From NCBI GenBank assembly GCA_000469685.2, contig LS997563.1, positions 45,372,651 to 45,436,650 on the forward strand: a stretch of DNA of 64,000 nucleotides, written 5' to 3'. How positions within the stretch are numbered: the first letter of the stretch is position 1; each line of letters begins with the position of its first letter. The notes under the pieces were generated by a model, which saw nothing but the letters and a program-made list of their open reading frames with translations, made no database searches and was not told the DNA's origin. This document shows, piece after piece, positions 1-12,232 of the stretch. The position numbers and the translations under genes are program-made. This DNA comes from Haemonchus contortus. Its lineage: Eukaryota; Nematoda; Chromadorea; Rhabditida; Trichostrongylidae.

Positions 1-545
1 AGATCTTCTGGCGATGAACTGGGCTATTTCCAGTACTGCTTCAGGGCTTGCGGTCTCTGAACAGTGAAACCATATGATATCATTATCCTGCTCCCATTGA
101 CTGGATTGGGGGGATCTACTAAACCCATTCCCAAGCCTCGGGTAAAATTCGATACAAAAAAGCTTCGATGTGAAAAGACGTGCAGATGTCTGCAGGAACT
201 TTCTCCTCAACATTCGTCAAGAAGATTCATTCTGCAATCTGATAGGTTCGGCAGGTGATGTTAGTGAGAAGGAACTTGATCTTCATAGTGCAAATAAATA
301 GCGTTTCCCGGAATACGGTCTCGAGAACAAAGGATCTTTTCCAGTACATTGCAAAAGTTGATCGTTCGAGATCGATCCCCCAAAAAACGATCAACTATAG
401 GGAGATCTTCAACACGCAGCAATCAGAGAGCAGCGTAATTAGAGGTTCTCCCTTTCGGGTAGCAACATCTTGATGATCCTGTTTTTTCATACTACAAAAT
501 TGGCAATCGCACGGTCTTCTACCAGACCGTAACTGCACATACTTC
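1..545. other. Left edge, no gene recognised
   Basis: Only short, unremarkable open frames are present on both strands, with no splice-flanked exon I can connect to anything. The fold-back element begins at 546. Confidence 0.5.
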
Positions 546-843
546 AAGCTGCTTTCATAGTCCGCCGGCGTGCCAGCCGAGATAGTGCTAGGGGGAGGAG
601 GGAGGCAGACGGTAGGTCGACGCGGTCGCGTCGCGCTCGAGCACCTTCGGAGGGCTGGAAACAAGGAAAAACAAGATCAAAAATAAAACAACCAAGGGCT
701 CATCCAAATGGTTTTTGATCTTGTTTTTCCATGTTTTCAGCCCTTCGAAGGGGCTTGGACGCGACGCGACCGCGACGACCGACTGTCTGCCTCCCTCCTC
801 CCCCGCCACGCCGGCACGCCGGCGGACTATGAAGGCAGCTTTA
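546..843. repeat. Long fold-back (inverted repeat) element
   Basis: Two arms of roughly 140 bp are near-complementary. The left arm starts AAGCTGCTTTCATAGTCCGC and the right arm, read in reverse, starts AAAGCTGCCTTCATAGTCCG. Both then run through a GGGGGAGGAGGGAGGCAGAC-like segment, a GCGGTCGCGTCGCG segment and an AAAAACAAGATCAAAAA segment. A loop of about 30 nt (AATAAAACAACCAAGG and following bases) separates them. It is GC-rich and unlike its surroundings. No coding capacity is visible, so a palindromic MITE or fold-back transposon is the simplest reading. It sits about 450 bp beyond the stop codon of ZC4H2 copy A. Confidence 0.85.
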
Positions 844-1288
844 GCCTAGCACCCACTCCTGGGTAACTGGGTAAAAGGTTCACAAGGGTTAAGTATTTAA
901 AAACGATCTGTGAAATGACTGGCTAGGATACGTCGTTCATATTTCAGTTGTGTATAATAAACGTACCCACCCATAAGCTTATACCTTCTGAACCTTTCAA
1001 TTATTCCAGGTAGAGGGACATTTAGTAGGGACTATACATACCCCAGCGATAGACTTTAAAGTTGACCTTTCATTTTTGAATGGAAATTTCTCCCATTGAA
1101 ATATAAAGACACTGCTTTTCGCTGAAAGCTTTGTTGTACTCCAAATACCATGAGTTTGTAGATACCGTAACCTTTTGAGGTGATTTTCAAAGCAAATGTA
1201 ATATGTGAATGATTTATTACGATAACTTATTGAATTATTAGGAATTATTATTATTTCACTCTGTGTCTTAATTTCTATGTGATATCAT
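844..1288. other. 3' flank of ZC4H2 copy A
   Basis: AT-rich sequence between the fold-back element and the stop codon of copy A. Read on the minus strand it should hold the 3' UTR and polyadenylation site. AATAAT-type runs lie within 60 bases of the stop, but I see no clean AATAAA. Confidence 0.4.
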
Positions 1289-3357
1289 TTAATCGTCCTT
1301 CTTTTTTGATCGTTTTGGATTTTTACTCCGACTTCTCGTTTTACACATAGGACATGTGGGAGCGTTCCGATGAATCTGTGCACCACAGCTCTCACAGGTC
1401 TAAATTTACATTTTTAGAAATCAATTTGAAAAAAACACGAAAAATAGCATGTAACCTCTCCAGTTCACCGCAAACGGACCTTCATTTTATTGGCATCAGG
1501 AGCTGGTGCTTTTGATATCATCGATAGTGCTGATGTCCAAGGAAATTGAGATCCAAGAAGTGACAACGATGCGATCGAATGTTTGGCAGGACTTTGAGCA
1601 AATAAACTGCAAAGTTCTGAACCTGCCAACATGAAAACTCGACTTTCCTATGGAACTGACCTTTCCAATAGTTCTTTAGGTATACCATCGGTTTCTTCAA
1701 ATGAAATACTGATTATATCGGCAGCCTGAAAAATTCGACTATCGTACCTGAACATAATTCCTTTAGGATTCTCTTTTACTGCTTGGGGAGGGGGGGGGGG
1801 GCAGGGGAAGAAAGAGAAAGGGGGGAGGGAGAGGGGGGGGGAGGAGAAGGGAGAGCATGGGTTACGATTCCGGCAAGTGATCAGAAATAGTTGGGCGAAT
1901 TCACCCTCGCCGATTACAATTTGGGCGATTAGCAGAGATGGTCCTGCTGAATTCCTAGCGGGAGAAACGCAGAATTGGATTATTGTGTAGTAGCGGAATC
2001 TGCTGAACTTACTGGATGCCGTGGTTAATTTCGCCTTTACTGGCTTCAATACTATCAGCAATTCCGAGCGTTTCCCTCTTGCTGTTCTACTGACTTTCCT
2101 TGCTTGGAACTTCGACTCTCCTGATCCTTTTTAAGCTCTTCTATATTCCTAGTTTCCGATTCCTAGCACAGAAGTAGGCTGTGTAGGCTGCACTGGGTGG
2201 CTCAGAAAATTAGAAAGGAAGTGATAAATATTTTGCCTATTACTGTCTGTAGGAAAGGGTAGGGGCTTTGTTTTGAACAACCACACACATCCTCTGCATA
2301 CGAACGATGAGCTATTACCCCAAGGACCCTGAAGGTTTGGAACCCTAAGAATCCATTAAATCTGAATTTGGCTGCGCAACTAACCCGTATACTTTCGTTG
2401 GCCCGATTCATTGCTACCCGTAACTCGTCCATACGTCGTGTAAGTCTGGCTCGTTTCGTTTCACGTTCCGATCGTAACGTCTTCAGAATATCTTCCAATT
2501 GATTAATGTCCTGAGAACAGATCAAGTCCTACTACGACGGAATGAATTTCAAAAAGTATTTCGTTAACGAACAAAATTCACTATTGAGTGGCTAGAATAG
2601 GTGGGTTCCCGGGACAACTGTGATATCAGAAATTTTTAATCTTTCCTGATTAAAGGCAAAGCCCACGGTAATTTCAAGGTGCCCTCTTAAGCTGAAAAGC
2701 GGAAATATAGGTTGGGAACAGTCCATCGGTAGTGACGAAAGCGAGAAAATTTGCCGATTCTGGGCAAAATAAGGCTCCTCAAAAGTAGTGAAAATAGGGG
2801 TTGGACGAGATTACCGTGGAGAAAATAACGTGGAAGAAGTACTCGGACAAGATTTCAGTTGTCGCGATTGCTCAAAGAGCTGACTACGTCAAGCCAGAAC
2901 TATACAGAACTGCCTTCCGCTGTCGCTATGGGTCATTACAAGTTGTTTCAATTTCCTACATTTCCTTGTGATCGATGAAGCCTCTACAGTGCCGTTTAAA
3001 CTCGTCCGCGCATACACACAGGACAACGTTAGAGCCTTTATAACGCCCTAACTAGATCGAATTACGATCTGATAGGGCCAGACATGGTATATGAGGGGGC
3101 CTCAAATTCATTCTAAGGGGGTATCTCAGAAAGCATTTTTATCGTGAACTGTGCCTTCAGGTTTAGTTAGAAAGACGTATTCAGATTATGCACGTACCTG
3201 ATTAATCTGTCTGAGCTCTTCTGCATGAGATTTCCGTTCATTTTCGAGATCCTCTTCAGTTTTTTGGCAATTTGCCAAATGGTTTTTAACTTCACTCAGT
3301 AAACATTCTTCAGCACAAACATCACTATAGCATGCTTGTAGGTTTCGTATCCGGTCA
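1289..3357 (-). CDS. ZC4H2-like C4H2 zinc-finger protein, copy A (5' exon not found)
   Basis: Five joined exons: 3357-3198, 2510-2385, 1725-1661, 1606-1480 and 1399-1289, with compatible phases and stop at 1289; about 195 residues are visible. The first four exons encode a charged, coiled-coil-like stretch (for example [10 protein letters not shown], then [12 protein letters not shown]) that aligns with the coiled coil of vertebrate ZC4H2. The last exon carries the signature zinc module C-x2-C-x4-H-x5-C-x2-C ([20 protein letters not shown]) and a basic tail ending KKKDD. In vertebrates ZC4H2 is a nuclear and postsynaptic protein that stabilises the ubiquitin ligase RNF220 in neural development; the role here is inferred. 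The 3357-3198 exon covers what copy B splits into two exons. Its acceptor requires a phase-2 upstream exon, which I could not locate before 14.8 kb. The 53-nt intron 1660-1607 is chosen for frame consistency. The 1289-1399 exon is certain and the first exon boundary less so. Confidence 0.85.
1787..1853 (+). repeat. G-rich low-complexity tract in copy A intron
   Basis: Long G runs broken by A (a run of about twelve G, then GGGGGGAGGGAGAGGGGGGGGG) lie in the intron between exons 2385 and 1725. Several G runs of at least three could form a G-quadruplex on the plus strand, the non-template side for copy A being C-rich. Confidence 0.8.
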
Positions 3358-6300
3358 CTGCAATATGGAAGTTTCATGGAATCTGCCTAGGTTCCAAGCT
3401 TTTACAAATGCGATCAGTCAGCCCCTCATTGATCATGGGCAAAAGCCATTATTCCCCGACTTTTATCAGTTTATTCGCCTTGTGCCCCACAGAATCCTTC
3501 TACGAATGGATGTGGATAACATCGTGAAAAAGATTTTTTTCACAGTAGAAGAAAATCGCCCTTACGACCAGGCTAAAAGCTTGAAGCATGGCGTATTCGT
3601 CAGGCATGAAAAAGTTTCAAGTAATCACATTCTAGAGGTTTCATCAGTTGTTTCGCTGTTCAGAATCAGTGCGAGTTCTTGATCGAACACCTCAGATAGT
3701 TGAATTCATTAATGCGCTGAAAACGATGCCCAGTTAGTCAGCGGCGGCAATGATTCATGAAAAGAGTCGCGCTAACTTGACGAAAATCATCTTACGAAGC
3801 TACCGTAACCAAGTTGGACGTCCAAATGCTATGATTGACCTTTACCGGAGCAGAGACAATCATCGTAGGCTCTACAGTACAGTACGCCTACGGAGCGAGA
3901 GCAATCGGACCATTGAAGTGAGAGGCGAGCTCCAACTGATCCCATCAAGGTAACTGAGGGCTCCTATAGACACAAGTTCGATCAAGGACGGGACTCAAAC
4001 CCGTACTGGGGTATTCCGTAGCTCTTGATCTTTGCCTCGAGGGTATCAGTAGCTTGAGATTTTTTTGGCCTTACTTTTAATTACTGAGTTTATTTATTTA
4101 GTCATGTTTATTTGTTTATAAACTCAACTGAGTGCTCCAATAGAGGGAAACGAGGACAGATATGCACCTACAGAAGAAAGGTGAGAATGATTCCAACCGT
4201 CAAGGGAGAGAATACGTTGGGCTTACCCGGCAACAAGCAGTCCAGTTAATTCCTTTGTCAGGCTTTCGAGATCCATTGTTGATGGAGCATAAGTATGATC
4301 TTAGGAGTAACAGTTCTGGAAGAAAGCAATCATGTAGTGATTGAAGCAAGTTGAGAATGATATCGAGTTCAAAAAATTAAGCCTTAGTACCAACTAGAAC
4401 ATAATGACTTTTTCTCAGATTCTGCGAGCATTTGAGAGTAAAACAGACGATTCACATTCATAAGAAAGCAAAGAAATTATTCATTCACGAAAAAAAATCA
4501 AAACAGAACAAGAGTTCACAAACGAGATATTCCGTTCCGCTTTCGGAACTACCGCTGACACTGATCAACTCTCTTCTCTAGAGAAAAATTTTTCTGATTA
4601 TATGAATAGCCTTTGGTTGACGACATTACTGAAATTTTCCGTCGAATAAAGCTTATCGATAGTGTACCAAATGCTCGAACTTCAATTTTTCAAAAATTAA
4701 AAGTTTAAAACCTAAGTTTTGATTCATTTCAGTAGTGGAGGAACCTTCAGAGAGGTTCATAATGAAATCAGAATCGGATATGGGTGGGAAGAATAGCTAT
4801 AAAGTTGAGAAATGTGCTCCAAATTTAACTTCAGAGTTCTCATAAGGTAGCTTATCGTACTATCGTACCCATTTGGATCGTACCGTAGAAGGATGCCACT
4901 TGATTTCGAAAAAAATCTCGACGGTAGGATCAGCACTTGATTGTTAGACATTTCGTAAAATAGGAACATCGTAGCGATTTCGGGAAGCTTCAAAGAATTC
5001 AATGGACGGCATACGGCCCGTCAGAATCCCCTGAAGGAGCGTTCTATCGCGAAACGTTCCCTCTCTCATCACCCAGCCATTTTTCGAAGCGAGCTTCATT
5101 AGCGTCTAGAAAGGACGCCAATAACATCAGCATCGATAGCGAGTGGCATTGCATGTGCTCTGTGTGGCCTTCTCCGGTTATCGGACAAAGACCAGTTCAG
5201 CAGTAGCCATGAGATAGAATGAAGTAACGGTTCTCAACAAATATGAACCACTTTCATAGCGAAGGCTACTCCGTACCATCAGAGCAACGGTGATACAAGA
5301 CTGAGATTTTCAATTCAGCCGATGATTAGCTCATACTTCTGGTAATAGAGATTCTGTAGATGGATAGTACATATTGGAGCTAGTACAAGAAACCCGGTTC
5401 TCTTTCTTTTCCTGAACACTGAGTATAGCGGGAAGGATCTCTCGAGGTGGGCTTCAGCCAACGAGCATTGTCCAAATAGGGACCTAAGTATCAAACTCAA
5501 TTTAACCCATCTGTTTTTTTTTTGTGAAAATTGGTACTTCATGCATTCATTGACATTTATTTATTGTTTCAGATGAATAACAAGAAAGGCAGCTTTTACT
5601 AGGCCGTTCTAACCGTATTTTTAACAACCAATAGCGGACTGGTCTTCAGTCCCAAGTCCCTAGAGCCTCAATCGTTCGTTCACCGCTTAACCGGCTAGTA
5701 ATTGAGGATGTGGTGTAGGCTTTCGATCTCGCTCATACTGTATGCTATTTTTCCAAATATCATTTCGAATTAGGGGATAGTTTAGTGATTTTCATTCTTT
5801 TCGAAAATACCCGAGAATAATTTGGTGATCATCACTCTCATAGCTTTCACAAGGTGAGGTATAAGCCGTAGAGTGGCTTACTATCACAAATCACCAAATA
5901 GTCGAATAATAACGTAAAATTCGGGAATAGGTTAAGACGTCAAGCAAATAATCATCTAATCACCCTCACCTCAAATCAGGGAGAATTGCCTCTGCACAAC
6001 ACAGTTCTTGCCTCAGAACCTCTTCCATGGCTCGGAGGAAGCATTGTAGTTATAAATTTACTGATACCAATTATTGCGAATCTCAGACTCAAGTAACCAC
6101 CTACTTTGAGCCGTTAACAAAAAATGCATCCATTCTTTGATGTGGATTAACTTAGCTTCCACTATTGGTGACAAATTCTATTCACGACTAACAAAATAGG
6201 CTCAGACTGCCGAAAAACAGCTCAACTTCTATGCAGGTTCCAGCTTCCTTGCTTTTGTTGCATAGCCCCCAGAACATTCTATTGAAATTTGAAAAGATGA

Positions 6301-7237
6301 TCATTCCACTTACAGGTCCCGAAGAAGGCGATTCTGCCGATAAGTTAGTCGTGAATAACGGTTGTAACTAAGCTCGGAGGTTAGGTTCACCCTCAACAAA
6401 TACTATATGGACCATGCCAAGATCAATGGAGAGTCCTTTGTGGAACATCCATACTTTAGTAAACGGACAACGACGATCATGGGAGCAACTCGGGGAATAG
6501 AGCTAGCTAGATAGCAGCCTGTAATATTGCTCAAACCTCTTCGCCAAGAGAATGGCATTTCCGCATTCTTTACTACTTTCAATTGAAATTCCTTGTTACA
6601 TTTGGCAAGTTCGCTAATTGGTACTTACGCTCGTTGATCGTCCTCGCCAAGGTCGAGCCTCGGAATAACTCCCTAGGAGCACTGCTCTTTTTGTACTTTC
6701 CTGGGAAGAATATTACAATGAGTGAAGCTTACTTACTCTTGATATGTATAAGTTTTAAAAGGTTCATTTAGAAATTTAATTAAGAAAAAATCACCTGAAA
6801 TCAATCAATAACTACAGTATTTCTAGTAATTATATGGCATAAGTTTTTAAGTTTCTTCAAGTGTCTCCTTGATCGCCACTAACTCCTCCTTCTTTCGAAT
6901 ATATATAAGTTTTTTCGGTTTAAATTTGGGTATATATAGACTTTTATCTACTTTTGTTTAGTCAGTTCTTTAGAAACAGCAAATAAAACATCTAAGGCAG
7001 CGATCAGAACGAACTGTGAACGGGCGAAATGGGAGCTTTTTGGGTGAACAGTGAAATAAATAAGTAAATACCGTCTACTACAAGAATCAGGTTAATCAAA
7101 AATAATTGATCTACAAATCCACAAGTCACGGGCATAAGTAAGAGTAAAAAAAACTGAGAACCAAAGCCATCGTAGGAGTACATAGGTAGGCGATAGGGCC
7201 ACTTTCAAGTGATCATGCTAGACAAGGGCGGAGCTTA
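3358..7237. other. Upstream region of copy A, no gene recognised
   Basis: About 3.9 kb with only short open frames. A 350-nt stretch at 3332-3682 is open on the plus strand but has no recognisable product. The missing first exon of ZC4H2 copy A could lie here or further right. A tRNA-like fold at 3980-4030 is described separately. Confidence 0.4.
3980..4030 (-). other. Minimal tRNA-like fold
   Basis: On the minus strand a 7-bp closing stem (GATCAAG with CTTGATC) encloses a perfect T-arm (ACGGG, loop TTTGAGT, CCCGT), close to a pol III B box. Only 19 nt lie between the acceptor strand and the T-arm, too few for D and anticodon arms. It is therefore not a normal tRNA gene. A deleted tRNA or a tRNA-derived repeat remnant is more likely. 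Confidence 0.3.
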
Positions 7238-7639
7238 ATGAACCGTCTCATTGACGACGGTGTGAATCGACAAAGAGAACGACAGAACGACAATGAACGA
7301 CGACGACGAAGACGACGAAGTACGATGACCTTTTTCTATTTGATGGCTCGTTGGTTTTTCTCGTACATCACATCGCCTCATTCGCTTCGGTCGAACGGGG
7401 ACGACGATCATTCGCCGACCTCATCGATGAGGGCGACGAATGTCGCCTTCACCATCCGTTGGCCAGGTTGTCTGAATGAATTTGAAATCGATAGACGCAT
7501 AGGAATTGGATTGAAGAGCAAAAAGAAAGCAGTCTTCCGAAATGGAACTACATTCAGAGAAGTGTGCCGATCCGTTTTGAGCTCTCGTCACTCAAGCTCA
7601 GAGTTAGGCTACCTGAGGTTGAGCCGGCCCTTTGAATAA
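7238..7639 (+). other. GC-rich island with arginine-rich open frame
   Basis: A 133-codon frame is open here, with a (CGA)n-driven run of arginines near residues 18-28. The island is richer in GC than its surroundings, as is the first exon of ZC4H2 copy B, which also has CGACGACG runs. I recognise no domain. It could be a promoter or first-exon region, or simple low complexity. Confidence 0.25.
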
Positions 7640-10600
7640 GTGGTTCAGCAGTTAGGGGTCCTGGTGATATAGGACATTAAAGATATTCCTTTACGAAATT
7701 CTGCTTGAATTCCGAATTCTAGCTCCAAACCATAAGCTTTTCCTCCCAAGAGTACGAAACGAAGAAGGTCAGACTTCCTCACTGCTCCAGTTGACTGTAG
7801 CCATCGTTTAACTAGAATTTAAAAAAGGAATGGGTTACCCGGACTTTATTCTGGCAAATTGGGTTCCTCTACATAATTCAGCTCTTATTGTTACATGGAA
7901 CTATGATTTATTTATTTATTTATTACATGTCAAATATTATTATTATTAATTTATATATTTATTTATGTTTATAGGTCATTATACTGTTTCAATCTATTTA
8001 AGAGTTGTGGGTGCGTTTTTAAAAAAAGTTTTTCGGGAAAAGCTGAAAACTTCAGAGCCATTGGATGTCTCCAAGTTCCTCTACATATGGGATGGAGTCA
8101 GAAAGAATATTAGACGAGATAGCTCGGATAAATACAAGGTATAAACACGAAAAGCCCTTATGATACAGACCTTACATTTGGGAAAAAAAAACTTGGGAGA
8201 AAATCTTGTAAAAAAATCCCGGTCAGCGTGAGTGGGAGCAGGAAGAACGAAAGCAGTGAAGTCTGAGTGAATCGAAACGGACAGTGCAATGTTAGCTGTT
8301 AAGAAGAGTGGCATGACCGGGGCGGACATGTGATCGGCCTCCGCAACCGGCCAGTCAGCTGGTTGGTGCCCCAGCAAGCCTTCCCAGAGGGAATCTGCTC
8401 CCCGATCAGGGTCATTGGCATCACGGGTCAGGACATCTTTTCTCGGAAAATTCTCTCATCACTTTTATATCTCTGACTATTATGCTAATCTCCCCCATTC
8501 TCCTACACTTCCCAAAAGTATTATACGCAAATAGATATTGATATATATTATTTATTATTAGTGCTACGCAACTAGGTTTCTGGGAGGGAGGGTGGTTCTG
8601 TAGCCCATATATCAACAACTTCCTTCTCGATTTTGTCAGATTACTATCTGCAATTTGTACTTCAATTGCTGGCTTTGCCTACAATTTTTATGACATCCTC
8701 TCGAAAAAAAAATGGCAATTTGACAGGGTTCCTCATTTTTCCTTCATTTTCAAGAGCCGCGCTACCTAACTTATAAATCGCCCGATATCATTAATATCAG
8801 TGCCGAAACCAAGCCTCTCCATAATCTTATTGAAGCGCTGATTCTATTACTACTGCCTCTAATCAATACTATTACTGCTCCTAATTAACTTTGTAATTCC
8901 TTATTAGCAGTGGAGTCTAGAACAACTCTGAAAACCTTGGCTGCGTCCAGAAATGAATAGATAAATAAATGGGCCTACACAAGAAGCTTCTCCAAGACCT
9001 TTCACGACTCTAAATGATATGAAGCGAGAGTCTGACTTCTGCTGGAATTAGGATTTTTTTAAGAGCCCGTTTTTTTCCAACATTGGCCGGCATTGAAGAG
9101 CATAACTCCTTAGTTGTGGTTTAAGAAATGGAAAACTAGTAGTTGTTCGATGAAACCAAACTTAGCAATTATAATGAAAAGAAGCAGAAAAAAATTCCTG
9201 AAAAGATTGTTTTCGGGCAATGCCATCCGACTCGAAGGCGGAAAGGATCCAGTCTGTATCCTTAGCTGGAAAGGGTTGATTTTGCTCGAAGCCAATCGAT
9301 GTAGGAATTGCCCAGCTCACAGAGATTCAATAATCCGTTTGTGGCAGAAGAGAAATGGAACTTAATTGAATTCCTTTTGCACACAAAGAAGGCTTCATGA
9401 GGCCTACGACAAAATGTCGATACGGTAGGCTTTCGAGACTTATTTCTTGAAACGATAGTAGGCGATAACTGGTCCATTTCTTAGAGAGCTAATAACCAGA
9501 TTTCCTTTGGTCTACAGCTTACACGTTAGTATCATGACCATCTTTTCATATCAGGATTTAGTTAACGGTGTTATTGAGGGGTTTCGAAAATAGCAATCAT
9601 CAAGGAGAATCGCTTAGAATCGCCCTATCCTCCAGCTGCACCTAAATGTGTTACCGCTTTCCTCTACCTGTCTAAAATTCGGATGAACATAAGCAAAGGT
9701 GCGAAGGCACAACTTCATTTTCCTCTTAGAACCAACCTATTTTCCCCTAAAAGCAATCCCACCCACCGCGAAGTCTAACGCTTTAGATTTCGGGTGCTTA
9801 TCTTTGATCTTGTCCATACATTACATATGAATCTCGCTAAGTATTAAACCCACACAAAAATTATCTGAATGGTCTACCTGGAGTCAACCTCCAGAAGATA
9901 CAGGATTCCGAGTATATACTGAATTCTTTTAAGGATAAACAAAGAGACATTCACGATTTTTTTTCTTAAAATCCTGATCCTCATTACTGGCTATTATAGT
10001 CGATTACAAGCCTCAGAGGGAGAAAGAAGAAATGATTTCAACAATGGAGCAGAGTCAGAATGGTTGACTGACTGAATGAGGGTTCAGATAAGTGACGGGG
10101 CGAGCAGCGGTCAACATCAAAGGGTCACGGCCGAGGCATTACTCCTTTACTAAATATGTAGATTTGTCGGTTGATTACCTCATAAGGGATTCCATATTCT
10201 TATGATGTCTAACATCTAGTAAACAACTGCATCAGACACCATTTGCATAATCTCAAAGTAACACAGCTTCTATACTCTGCAATCCACAGGTAAACTATTA
10301 TTTATCCTAAACTTACCTTCGAGTTGTTTCTAAGGTGAATCCTGGTACAGAGAATGGCTAGTGTCAAGTGATGCTGCCACAGCTAGGCGCATATGTAGGA
10401 TCTGGAAACCTCGGTCACTTACACCCTTTCAGGTTGACAAGCCTTCCCCTCCTCCTTTCCCCCACCTCACCGTTCCACCCGAACGGTTTGGTAGGTTAAA
10501 TATAAACTCGAACTACCACGGTTCTTGGGATGAAGGCTTAGTGTGAGAAGTCTTCGTCTAGAACAGGACGGGTCAACTCCCAAAAAATCGTAATTTCCTT

Positions 10601-11890
10601 TCGAAATGTTGGAAAGAGGATTTCTGGGTAGCAGCTTCCCAGCCCTTTTCGCTTCAGAGAAATCATAGAAATCATGGAATCATATAATAGAGAAGGAATG
10701 AATCCAATCTTTTTTGGGTCGTAATCGGTTTCAGAGCATTCAAGCATTTCCAAGGTTTGATCCAGCAGTGAGCCTCTTGCCACTGCGACACTTGCGCCCT
10801 ACATGATTTAGCACAATATGGTTTGAAAAGCTGAAGTCATCCTAGAGCGTTTCAAGCAAAAATGACTTCCGATATAAAAATTCATTCTAAGATTTCGAAT
10901 CCACTCCGATTTTAAATGATAGTCGAAAGCATGGCGCATCTTGCACAGACACTTATCACCGAAAGAGTCTTCTGTACATATACCATTTGACACTTACCGT
11001 AACTCCAGCTCACTTAACAAAGGGAGTATCTACGTAGATGGTCGGGAATGTCTATCAACCATTATAGGAACACTTCTCCGCAAAATACCTTAGGGAGTCC
11101 ACTATGAGGAGCTCCTCCATGGTACAGTACCAAGATGGACCTCATGGACCAAGCATTTTCGACGAAACAGATGAAGAGAAGAGAAGCAAGAGGGGTGGCT
11201 GTGTTCGAGAAAAAATGGACAACTGAGACTATTCGAAGGACTATAGACTGTGAAATTATTCAAGAATATCAATGCTATAGATCGCATACGAAATTTGCAT
11301 CTATCTATGTTCAGTTGTGCCAGTTCTACTCCCACGATATACATAAAATTCCCAAAGTATACAAGTATTTCAATACCGTGACAAATTTGATTTTCAGGAA
11401 CGAAACGGACAGGGAAGTCTTTCCGAATAGCAGAAATCATGAAAAAATAAAAAAAAAGGAAGGAGAAATAGAATTCGATGTAAAACAAAAAATATAGAAA
11501 GAGAAGAAACCATGTTCATTTTTGGATAAGGAGACGAAATTGGGTAGCAAGCAAGTTGATTCAATTTTCCAATACGACCCAGAGGTCAGACCTAAATTTC
11601 GATCTCACAAAAACACCCCATTCCCTGTGAATTGTAGTGGCACCTGGATCCTTGAAACCTCGATGGTACTTCAAGCGACAGGAAAAACTTTTTCCCTCCG
11701 TCACAGCCAACAGCCAGTTCAAAAGGAAAGGAAGGTTCCCTCTGTGGGACGAGAGGAGAGGGTTTGTTCATGAGTTCCAGGTGACCCAAAGTAGTCTAGG
11801 GAGGTTATACCTAAATCGCAGGTTAGCAATGAGTATGACCGCTGGGTTGAATTCAAAAATAAAAACTGAATTCACCAATTTAGAGGTAGG
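7640..11890. other. Intergenic, no gene recognised
   Basis: No exon chain is supported. A TTTA microsatellite (7906-7926) followed by ATT repeats lies at 7906-7975. Open frames at 10538-10783 (minus) and 11135-11497 (plus) are without recognised motifs and lack convincing splice or codon evidence. Confidence 0.4.
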
Positions 11891-12232
11891 TTAAGTTCGA
11901 ACGGTTGGGCTTGGTGTAAGAGACCCACTGTCCGTCTAGAGGGCACAGATGCAGAAGCATCATTGGTGAATTGCCCAGACCGGCACCCACGCAGATGCGC
12001 GTCTACTCTTTACCACAAGCGGATAACGGACGAACGTCAGGCAGTTAACCTGGCCTAACAATGACTATGCTTTGCCGCTGTCGTGCTCCGTCTTTCTGAT
12101 GTCATCTCCGGAGCCTGTCCACTAGCTCAGCGATGGACCTTTGTACACTTCGGTGCTGAAATCGGGTAATGCAAGGTCTATGACGTTACTTCTCCTTCAT
12201 GGGGAGTCCCATTTTTTTTTTTTAGCGGTGAA
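11890..12232. repeat. GC-rich repeat-like block ending in a T12 tract
   Basis: A sharply bounded block of higher GC ends at GGGGAGTCCCA followed by twelve T. The bounded composition and homopolymer end suggest the end of a retroelement or another dispersed repeat. No second copy is visible in this window and no coding frame is recognisable, so its class stays open. Confidence 0.4.
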
